A program made the position numbers and the translations under genes. From NCBI GenBank assembly GCA_964454015.1, contig CAYVQF010000064.1, forward strand, positions 1-30,011: a DNA stretch of 30,011 bases, written 5' to 3'. How positions within the stretch are numbered: the first letter of the stretch is position 1; every line of letters begins with the position of its first letter. Of the stretch, positions 23,859-30,011 are shown piece after piece. Under the pieces are notes generated by a model that was not told the DNA's origin, did not search any database, and saw nothing but the letters and a program-made list of their open reading frames with translations. The DNA comes from CAYVQF01 sp964454015. Lineage in GTDB: Bacteria; Myxococcota_A; Bradymonadia; UBA4248.

Positions 23859-25010
23859 TTAGTCGGCGACCCACTGGAGCCGGTGGTGGTTGGTGCGGTA
23901 GAGGAGGCCGAGGATGCGCATCTCGACCATCATGACGTAGACCGAGGAGAAGGCGCTGAAGAGCCAACCGAGGAGGGGGTTGACCGCCATGAGGAGGCCG
24001 TCGGCGAAGCTGAGGACGGCCATGGCGCCGATCATGAAGACGATGGCGACGGCGTAGTCTTTGGGGACTTTGAGGATGGCCGGGATGACGAGGTGGGGCC
24101 CCATGGCGGTGTAGGTGCGGAAGACGCTCATGGACAGGATGGCCATGGGGAGGTAGATGCCGCCGCCGATGGCGAGGATCAGCGGGACGATGCCCATGTC
24201 GCCCGTGGTGTAGACCCAGGCGATGGCCGGCGCGAGGGAGAAGGCCGCCGCGACGATGAACATCAGGCCCGGGCGGATGACGTCCGTGCCGATGTCGGTG
24301 ACGTCGGGCCAATCGGGGAGCACGTCCTCGCCCTTGACGGTGCTGGCGCAGATTTTCATGTAGTAGGCCGCCAGGTAGGAGAGGAAGAGGCCGAGGATGA
24401 GCAGGCCGAAGAGGTTGAGGCCGAGCCAGCGGCCAAAGGCGAGGAAGAGGCCGGCGGCGATGAGCATGAGGATGCCACCGCGGCGCAGGGGGTAGCCAAA
24501 GGCTTCGGGGACCAGGCCGATGAAGGTGCTCTGGGAAGCGAAGCGGTCGCCGTAGCGCAGTTGGCGGCAGGGCGATTGGCAGGTGGGGCAGATGATGACG
24601 CCCCGGTGTTGCTGGACGCACTTGCTGCACCACCCTTGGCCGCAGCCGTTGCAGCGCCAGGCGGCGGTGAGGTGGGGGTGGTCCTGGCAGAGGGGGAGGC
24701 CGCTCTCGGTGACGCGCGCCCCCACCGGGCTTGGGTTGGCGACGGGAAGCGAGGCCACTGGGGGTGGGGCAGCGCTGGGACGGGCGGGCTCGAAGGCCAG
24801 CTCGAGGGGCTGCTCCGCGGCGCGAGGCGGCGTGGCGCGAGGTGAAGGGCGTGGGGCCAGCTCCAGCTCGATGGGGCTGTTGGCCGGATCGATGCGCGGG
24901 GTGGCGCCGTCGTCGGCGTCGCCGTCGTCGCCGTGGCTCAGGTCGCTGACGTTGGGGTCGAAAAGGCGCGCCTGTTCTTCCAGGAGCTGGTCATCGGCTG
25001 GACGCGTCAT
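23859..25010 (-). CDS. Zinc-finger (B-box-like) multi-spanning membrane protein
   Basis: A 383-residue protein. Residues 1-100 are acidic and Pro-rich, likely disordered. Residues 108-148 hold a Cys/His cluster: Cys108, His111, His113, Cys120, Cys123, Cys128, Cys131, His135, Cys141, Cys144, Cys148, resembling a B-box or double zinc ribbon (WRCNGCGQGWCSKC, ICPTCQSPC). About six or seven transmembrane helices fill residues 175-370, in the style of Yip1/DUF4013 membrane domains. Zinc-finger plus membrane-domain proteins of this shape are frequent in Myxococcota, but I know of no defined function. The start at 25010 has AAGGAAG about 7 bases upstream and overlaps the end of the subtilase gene by 20 bases; the kinase follows after 12 bases. 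Operon membership suggests a role in the same envelope or signalling process. Confidence 0.9.
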   Translation of the reverse strand: MTRPADDQLLEEQARLFDPNVSDLSHGDDGDADDGATPRIDPANSPIELELAPRPSPRATPPRAAEQPLELAFEPARPSAAPPPVASLPVANPSPVGARVTESGLPLCQDHPHLTAAWRCNGCGQGWCSKCVQQHRGVIICPTCQSPCRQLRYGDRFASQSTFIGLVPEAFGYPLRRGGILMLIAAGLFLAFGRWLGLNLFGLLILGLFLSYLAAYYMKICASTVKGEDVLPDWPDVTDIGTDVIRPGLMFIVAAAFSLAPAIAWVYTTGDMGIVPLILAIGGGIYLPMAILSMSVFRTYTAMGPHLVIPAILKVPKDYAVAIVFMIGAMAVLSFADGLLMAVNPLLGWLFSAFSSVYVMMVEMRILGLLYRTNHHRLQWVAD

Positions 25011-26712
25011 GGTGGGCTTCCTTGTGGCGGCGCCGGCGCTCTCTGCCGTCACCCTTGGCGCGGGCCAAGATACGCCGCCAGCGGGAGAAGCTCAAGAGAG
25101 ACACAGGGATGAGCAAAGTGAAAAGGGCGCGCAGGGGTGGTGACGGCGGCGGCGGGCCGAAGGCGCAAGCGCAGTCGGAGCCGCCGTGCTGGCTCTCCAT
25201 GGGGAGGAGATCGTCGCCGCCAGGGTCGAGGACGCTGGGGCCATCGGGCGTGCGCGGGTCGCAGTCGTCATCGAGACCATTGCCGGGGATCTCCGTGGCT
25301 TTGGGGTGGACCAAGGGGTTGGTGTCGTCGCAGTCCACGGGGGCAGGGTAGCCGTCAAGGTCATCGTCGGGGAAGAGATCGAGGGCGCGCAAGGCGTAGA
25401 AGGCGTTGAGGCGTCCGTGACCGTGATAGGGGTCGAAGCCTTCGCGATCCTCCTGCGGTCGCCCGACTTGATCTTCGGCCGTGGCGTGCAGGATGGCGCG
25501 GGCCTGTGCCGGCGTCAGATCGGGTTGAAGGGCGCGCATCAGGCCGAGGGTGGCGCTGACCAGGGGCGCGGCTTGGCTGGTGCCGCTGAAGAGGCGGGTG
25601 CCGCCGCCGATGGCGCTGCCCAAGAGGAGGTTGCCTGGCGCCACGAGGTCGATGTGGGGGCCAAAAGAGGAGCCCCCCCCCCAGTGAAAGGGGGAGGCGC
25701 GCTGATCGTCGGCGTTGGTGGCCCCGACGGCGATGCTCTCGGAGAAGGCCGCCGGGTAGTAGGGGACGTTGTTGCCCTCGTTCATCATGGCGGCGACGAC
25801 GATGACGCCGTGGTCTTGGGCGAAGCGCACCGCGTCGTGCAGGGCGCGGCTGTAAGCCGTGCCGCCGAGAGAGAGGTTGGCGATGCTGGCGTCGCGGCGG
25901 ACGGCTTCCTCCAGGCCCTCGATCCACCAGGAGTAGTAGCCCCAGTTGTCGTTGGTGAGGACCTTGATGGGGATGAGGGTGCAGGCCGGACAGAGGCCGA
26001 CGATGCCCCGCTGGTTGTCGGCGATGGCGGCGATGAGGGAGGCGACGTGGGTGCCGTGGCCGTGCCCATCGGTGGTGTCCGAGCTGCCGTCGACGACGTT
26101 GCGTCCTGGCAGGAGCTGCAGGGTCAGGTCGGGGTGACGCGGGGTGATGCCCGTATCGAGGATGGCGATGCGCACGCCCGGGTCACCGCGGCTGAGCCCC
26201 CACGCGAGGAGGGCGTCGACGTCGGCATCGGAGGGCTGCTCCAGCGACCACTGGCGGGGAAAGTCGGGGTCGTTGGGGACCCACAGCAAGCCCGCGCCGT
26301 GGCCGATGTGGTCCTCTTCGATCCACTCGACCTCGGGCTGGGCGAGGAGGCGTTGGCGTTGGGCTGGGGAGACCTGCGGGAGGAGGTAGGTGCGAGCGAG
26401 GCGCGCTGCGGCGGCGCTTGGTGCCGCGGCGCTGGCGCTGGCGGCGTGGGGGAGGGGGTGGCGCAGCAAGGGGCGGCCGCCTGGGGCGCTGTGCTCGGCG
26501 CTGAGGCGGGTGCGACAGCCCGGATCGCAGTCGGCGCGAAAGCGGACCAAGAGCCGTGCATCTTGGGCGCTGGCGCTGGTGGCGCCGAGGAGGCAGAGGA
26601 GGAGGCCGAGGGCGCCGAGGAGCAGCGGCGGACGTGAGAGGCGCGCACGACCGCAGGGATGAAACGGATTGTTCTTGAATAATAACGTTCTAGTAGAAAA
26701 TGTAGGATTCAA
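24991..26712 (-). CDS. Exported subtilisin-like serine protease (S8) with MopE-type repeat
   Basis: About 573 residues from the start used here. A hydrophobic signal (LLLGALGLLLCLLG, then ATSASAQ) precedes an inhibitor-like propeptide and the peptidase S8 domain with an intact catalytic triad: Asp in AILDTGI, His in GHGTHVAS, Ser in FSGTSQAAP; the oxyanion Asn lies in AMMNEGNN. Then comes a DxDxDGYPxxxDCDD repeat with PGNGLDDDCD, the metal-binding motif of the MopE type common in myxobacterial surface proteins. The end has CACAF, a Pro-rich spacer, a hydrophobic helix and an RWRR cluster, like a MYXO-CTERM signal, but with ~25 extra basic residues after it. Start unresolved: no ATG is in frame before the signal; TTG at 26712 (used), GTG at 26778 and TTG at 26835 are possible, none with a clear ribosome site. 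Confidence 0.9.
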   Translation of the reverse strand: MNPTFSTRTLLFKNNPFHPCGRARLSRPPLLLGALGLLLCLLGATSASAQDARLLVRFRADCDPGCRTRLSAEHSAPGGRPLLRHPLPHAASASAAAPSAAAARLARTYLLPQVSPAQRQRLLAQPEVEWIEEDHIGHGAGLLWVPNDPDFPRQWSLEQPSDADVDALLAWGLSRGDPGVRIAILDTGITPRHPDLTLQLLPGRNVVDGSSDTTDGHGHGTHVASLIAAIADNQRGIVGLCPACTLIPIKVLTNDNWGYYSWWIEGLEEAVRRDASIANLSLGGTAYSRALHDAVRFAQDHGVIVVAAMMNEGNNVPYYPAAFSESIAVGATNADDQRASPFHWGGGSSFGPHIDLVAPGNLLLGSAIGGGTRLFSGTSQAAPLVSATLGLMRALQPDLTPAQARAILHATAEDQVGRPQEDREGFDPYHGHGRLNAFYALRALDLFPDDDLDGYPAPVDCDDTNPLVHPKATEIPGNGLDDDCDPRTPDGPSVLDPGGDDLLPMESQHGGSDCACAFGPPPPSPPLRALFTLLIPVSLLSFSRWRRILARAKGDGRERRRRHKEAHHDASSR

Positions 26713-26905
26713 GGGTGCGGACCACTTGTAGGTGTGGTAGGAAAGTAGTGAGGCGCGTCGTTGCCAACGGCGCTGCACATGAGACCTGGCTGGGGGAGCC
26801 TTAGGTCGGATGATTGTAACGCTGGGTGAGGTCAAGCCTATTCACGCTTGTGCCGTGGTGGTGCATTCCGGGAGTGGGAGCATAGATAAAGCGCGGAGTT
26901 TACTG

Positions 26906-27442
26906 ATGAAAGGCGTTATCCCTTTGGCGATGCGAGCCATGATCGAAGAGCAGTACGGGCTCGACAAGTGGCATGAGGTCATTGCTGCTGCCGGGTACCA
27001 GAGCGAGCCCTTCATGTTGCCCATTTCGGATATTGCCGATGAAGAGGTCATGAAGCTAGTGCTGGCGATGTGCCAAGTGGTGCCTCTCACTTTGTCAGAG
27101 TTTGCCGACCGCTTTGGTGTGTACTGGGTGGGGACCTATGCCCTGCGGGTGTACAGCGGCTTCTACAAGTCCGAGGAGGTCAAGACGGCGCGGGCCTTTT
27201 TACTACAGATGGACTGGGTGCACGAGGCCACGACCAAGCGGATGAAGAACGCCAGGCCCCCTCGTTTTCAGTATCGTTGGGAGTCCGAAGACATCTTGAT
27301 CATCACCTACCAGTCCCATCGGCCGCTCATCGACTTGCTCGTGGGCTTGATCCGCGGCGTGGGCGTCTACTTCGGGGAAGCGTTGGATGTGCGCCGCCTG
27401 AATGACACGGAGGTTCGGGTGCACTTTCCAGCGCCGATCTAG
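26906..27442 (+). CDS. H-NOX heme nitric-oxide/oxygen-binding sensor
   Basis: A 178-residue stand-alone H-NOX (HNOB) domain, the usual family length. It begins MKGVIP like other H-NOX proteins. The proximal heme ligand is His106 in QMDWVHEATTKRMKNARPPR, which matches the block around His102 of the Thermoanaerobacter protein, and the heme-propionate motif YxSxR is intact (Tyr135, Ser137, Arg139). The distal pocket lacks the O2-stabilising tyrosine (Leu144 at that place) and has Trp74 where that protein has Asn, so a ligand preference for NO over O2 is expected. Such sensors normally act on a neighbouring kinase, cyclase or chemoreceptor; here the neighbours are a divergent protease operon and a convergent AAA ATPase, so no obvious partner. 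GGAG 7 bases upstream sets the start; the frame is open back to 26810. Its stop overlaps that of the AAA gene in CTAG. Confidence 0.92.
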   Translation: MKGVIPLAMRAMIEEQYGLDKWHEVIAAAGYQSEPFMLPISDIADEEVMKLVLAMCQVVPLTLSEFADRFGVYWVGTYALRVYSGFYKSEEVKTARAFLLQMDWVHEATTKRMKNARPPRFQYRWESEDILIITYQSHRPLIDLLVGLIRGVGVYFGEALDVRRLNDTEVRVHFPAPI

Positions 27443-29565
27443 CCCCAGTCGTCGCGAACCAGCCTCCCGGCGGAGGCGGCCTCGGCGCGCGCCGCGTCGA
27501 GGAGAAAATCCAAGTTGAGGAGGGCGTTGCGCTCGGCGGCGGCGTAGGCGGCCCGCAAGACGGCGTTCTTGATCTCGCCGCCTGAGAGCTCCATGGTGGA
27601 GAGGAATTCGAAGTCGATTTCCTCGGCCACGGGGACGAAGGGCGGCAGGAAGTGGCGCCAGAGTCGCTCCCGCTCGGGCGGGTCAGCCATGGGGAAGTTG
27701 ATTTTGAAAGTAATGCGGCGCTCGAAGGCGCTGTCGATGGCGCGCTTGAGGTTGGTGGTGAGGATGGTGACGCCGTCGTAGTTTTCGATGAGTTGGAGGA
27801 GGACGTTGACCTCCATGTTGGAGTAGCGATCGGTGGAGCGCGAGACCTCGGTGCGCTTGGAGAAGAGGCTGTCGGCCTCGTCGAAGAGGAGGAGGTTGAC
27901 GTCGGAGCGCACCTCCGAAAAAATCCGGGTCAGGTTTTTTTCCGTTTCGCCGATGTACATGTCGACGACGCTCGCCACGTTGACCTTGAGCAGGGTGAGG
28001 CCGACCTCGTTGGCGATGACCTCGGCCGAGAGGCTCTTGCCCGTACCTGGCTCGCCGTCGAAGAGGCAGGTGATGCCGTAACCGCGGCGAATGCGTTCGC
28101 GCAGGCGCCACATGTCGAGGACCTTGCGGCGGTTCTGGATGGCGGCGATGACTTCGCGCACCTTGGCGTCGATGTCGCGGCGCAGGATGAGATCCCGCAT
28201 GGTGACGTGGCTCTCCGAGACCTCTGCCAGCGTCCCCATGGGGGTGCTGACTTGTCCGCGGGCGGCGGTCTCGAGGATGGCTGGGTCGATGCGCGCCGGT
28301 GCCGCAGGGTCCGCAGCGGCGGGCGAGCTGAGGTAGGCCAGGTGGAGGGCCTTGCGGATCTGGCCAGGGGTGAGCTCGATCTTCGAGGCGAGCTGTTCCA
28401 CCGTGGCGGGGTCCAGGTCGGCGTGCACGGGCGCGTTGAGGCGCCAGCGCGCTTGGATGGCGTCGGCATCCTGGCGCAGCTTCAGGCCGTGGCGCCAGAG
28501 GATCACTTGTTCGATCTTGGGGCAGAGGCTCATGTCTGGCGCGGCCACGAGGAAGAGAATGAGCGGGAGGGTCCGCACCGCCTCAGCCAGTGCGCTGGCC
28601 GCTGGGTTGCCCGGTGTGGCGACGCTGTCGGCGTCCCGCAGGACCAGAATTTCGCCGTAGAGGGCGGCCTCCTGGCAGGCCGTGCGAATGCAGCTCATGG
28701 CCTCCGGGTAAGAGGTGTGTTGGAGGCGTGAGCCTTCGAGGACCAGGAGGTCGCGCGCCATGGTGCCGGCGAGGCCTTTGATGGCCAAGGTGCGGCCAGC
28801 TCCGTCGAAACCCGTGAGGAGGAGCGCCAAGCCGCGGGGATGGTGGACACCGCCGCGGCCGTGGAGACTCGTGGCGTCCAGGCGGCGGGTCAGGAAGCCC
28901 TCGAGCACGGGCAAGACCTGAGACTCGAAGAGCTGGGCGTCGGGGAGGTCCGCCAGGGTGATGCCTGGGGTGATGAAGTCGACATAGGGGGCGCACTCCT
29001 CCGAGAGCTCCCGCTTGCCGTTGAAGAAGGAGACCACGTGGGTGGCCGGGAGCAGTTGATAGCGCAAGGGGTTGGCATGAGAGATGTCGCGGGGTAGGCG
29101 GCGCAAGAGGCCCGTGCGAAAGAGCCTGCCGTCGGGACCGAGGGCCGAGCGGGCGTCGAGTACTCCGGCGCGATCCTTACACAAGACCCGCAGGCAGAGG
29201 GCGCCGTCGACGAAATCGGCGAGGATGTTGTTGTTGACCCGGGCCAGGAGGTGGCGCACGGCCGGGTCGAGGAGGGGAGCCGCCGCCAGCCACAGGACGT
29301 CGCTCTCGAAGGGGCTGAGGTCGTAGGCCTCGCGCACCAAGTGGTCCGGCCAGGGCTGGTCAGGGTCCTCGGCGATGGCCGCGCTCAGACGCTGCTGCTC
29401 CTCGCGCGCGCGGCGGCTCTCTTCGGCGTCGTTGCCGAGGCAGAGGCGCAGCTTGGCTTCGAGGGCGTCGAGGATCTGGGCCGTGCGGGCGCGACTTTGC
29501 TGGGCCCAATTCGGGCGCTGGCAGAGCTGGTTGAAGCGAAGCGAGAGGGATTGGGTCTCGGACAT
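27439..29565 (-). CDS. Tandem AAA+ ATPase, contractile-injection-system (Afp15/PVC15) type
   Basis: A 708-residue cytoplasmic ATPase with two AAA modules. The second is complete: Walker A GEPGTGKS (504-511), Walker B LLLFDEAD (558-565), the family block GETEKNL, RTEVSRSTDRYSNMEVNVLL, sensor 1 in ILTTN (601-605) and arginines RR616-617. The first is degenerate: GFDGAGRT (252-259) has Arg for the Walker Lys, and ILVLRDAD (306-313) replaces Walker B, so it is probably structural. This layout matches the AAA+ protein of extracellular contractile injection systems (Afp15/PVC15 group), whose role there is still debated. No sheath, tube, baseplate or effector gene is in the window, so it may be an orphan or used for another job. 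The start at 29565 has AGGTG 5 bases upstream; promoter given separately. Confidence 0.9.
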   Translation of the reverse strand: MSETQSLSLRFNQLCQRPNWAQQSRARTAQILDALEAKLRLCLGNDAEESRRAREEQQRLSAAIAEDPDQPWPDHLVREAYDLSPFESDVLWLAAAPLLDPAVRHLLARVNNNILADFVDGALCLRVLCKDRAGVLDARSALGPDGRLFRTGLLRRLPRDISHANPLRYQLLPATHVVSFFNGKRELSEECAPYVDFITPGITLADLPDAQLFESQVLPVLEGFLTRRLDATSLHGRGGVHHPRGLALLLTGFDGAGRTLAIKGLAGTMARDLLVLEGSRLQHTSYPEAMSCIRTACQEAALYGEILVLRDADSVATPGNPAASALAEAVRTLPLILFLVAAPDMSLCPKIEQVILWRHGLKLRQDADAIQARWRLNAPVHADLDPATVEQLASKIELTPGQIRKALHLAYLSSPAAADPAAPARIDPAILETAARGQVSTPMGTLAEVSESHVTMRDLILRRDIDAKVREVIAAIQNRRKVLDMWRLRERIRRGYGITCLFDGEPGTGKSLSAEVIANEVGLTLLKVNVASVVDMYIGETEKNLTRIFSEVRSDVNLLLFDEADSLFSKRTEVSRSTDRYSNMEVNVLLQLIENYDGVTILTTNLKRAIDSAFERRITFKINFPMADPPERERLWRHFLPPFVPVAEEIDFEFLSTMELSGGEIKNAVLRAAYAAAERNALLNLDFLLDAARAEAASAGRLVRDDWG

Positions 29566-29611
29566 GCTGCACCTGGTCGGGACGGGAGCGACGGGTTGGT
29601 GTCGCGTTGCC

Positions 29612-29640
29612 AAGATACGGTGGTGTGCGCGAAGGTGCAA
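29612..29640 (-). promoter_or_regulatory. Sigma-70-type promoter of the AAA+ ATPase gene
   Basis: Read on the minus strand: TTGCAC (29640-29635), 17 bp, TATCTT (29617-29612). The -10 box is 46 bases upstream of the ATG at 29565. Spacing is ideal and both boxes are close to consensus, which is unusual in this GC-rich sequence. The divergent lipoprotein gene starts about 100 bases away. Confidence 0.55.
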
Positions 29641-29739
29641 AGGTCGAGTCGTGGAGAAAGGGAACTCGCCGTGCGTCCTGCTGTCGAAGGTGCTGGCCGG
29701 GCGGCGGTGCGGTCGCCCGCCCCGAAGGAGGCGCGAGAG

Positions 29740-30011
29740 ATGCACGAGACAGAGAGCTCGAGTGGGTGCTGGTCCTGGCGCGTGAAGTGGCTTGTGGGCG
29801 GGCTGGCCCTGGGGCCTCTGTCCTTGCTTTGCTTCGTCGTGGCGTGTGGTCCACCGCGGCCGCACCAGAGCCCTGGGGACGAGGGGAGCGCGACGGTGGC
29901 CGCGGTGGTGCGCCTGGCGGAGGCGGAAGGGTCCTCGCCGACGTGGGCGAGCCTGCTGGGGCTCCCCGAGACGCCACGGGTGTCGCTTGGGCGCGTACCG
30001 GGGGCCACGAC
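29740..30011 (+). CDS. Lipoprotein, N-terminal part only (runs off the window)
   Basis: The frame is open without a stop from the ATG at 29740 to the window end (90 codons). A strong GGAGG at 29727-29731, 8 bases before the ATG, supports the start. The N-terminus MHETESSSGCWSWRVKWLVG leads into a hydrophobic stretch ending CFVVACGPPRP, with lipobox VVAC and Cys36 as the lipid-bearing residue. The remaining ~55 residues are Pro/Gly/Ala-rich and match no family I know. It is divergent from the AAA+ ATPase gene. Confidence 0.78.
   Translation, partial: MHETESSSGCWSWRVKWLVGGLALGPLSLLCFVVACGPPRPHQSPGDEGSATVAAVVRLAEAEGSSPTWASLLGLPETPRVSLGRVPGAT

Noticed and set aside
23037..24845. A 602-codon plus-strand frame opposite the kinase and zinc-finger genes
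   Set aside because: Low-complexity Gly/Glu/Asp/Arg composition, spans two real genes on the other strand and has no ribosome site.
26810..26905. N-terminal 32-residue extension of the H-NOX protein
   Set aside because: H-NOX proteins begin at MKG, and the ATG at 26906 has a well-placed GGAG; the extension has no conserved features.
29565..29865. 100-residue N-terminal extension of the AAA+ ATPase
   Set aside because: It would run through a near-consensus promoter and overlap the start of the divergent lipoprotein gene; the ATG at 29565 has its own ribosome site.

Overview
This is a GC-rich, densely coded bacterial window with short intergenic gaps, many lipoproteins, a eukaryotic-like Ser/Thr kinase, long repeat proteins, and at least one C-terminal tail of the MYXO-CTERM sorting type. 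These point to a Myxococcota (delta-proteobacterial) chromosome. That assignment is inferred from gene content; no rRNA or other phylogenetic marker is present. I see no tRNA, rRNA, insertion sequence, prophage, CRISPR array or replication origin.

Layout. 0.1-3.9 kb: a membrane-anchored beta-propeller protein and a lipoprotein with a sulfatase-modifying-factor fold that lacks the catalytic cysteines. 3.9-4.7 kb: a DUF2239 gene on the minus strand behind a promoter whose spacer is filled by a palindrome. 4.7-10.4 kb, the most unusual part: a radical SAM/SPASM enzyme fused to an Ala-rich hydrophobic segment, a cysteine and a proline-rich tail with five YG(V/I)xP repeats; a WG-repeat lipoprotein just upstream of it; two plus-strand lipoproteins; and a two-gene operon of a RiPP-precursor-like protein (NHLP/Nif11-like leader, then hydrophobic segment, Cys and Pro-rich tail) followed by a B12-type radical SAM enzyme. 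10.7-16.1 kb: a small secreted protein, then hrpB, overlapping a TRAM-domain RNA uridine methyltransferase, and a convergent DHOD-like flavoprotein.

16.1-21.9 kb: a 399-base gap with hairpins and repeated T-tracts, then a TPR protein with a MYXO-CTERM tail, TatD, a two-helix membrane protein and a giant Cys-rich Sel1-repeat lipoprotein. 21.9-26.7 kb: a minus-strand operon of a subtilisin-like protease with a calcium-type repeat, a zinc-finger/multi-TM protein and a Ser/Thr kinase. 26.9-30 kb: an H-NOX heme sensor predicted to be NO-selective, a tandem-AAA+ ATPase of the contractile-injection-system type without its structural genes, and the start of another lipoprotein.

Working together: HrpB and the methyltransferase are translationally coupled and both act on RNA. 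The protease, zinc-finger and kinase genes form an envelope or signalling operon. The two radical SAM loci look like a peptide or lipoprotein maturation system in which the modified tail may be exported through an internal lipobox-like segment; I regard this as the best candidate for undescribed biology here.
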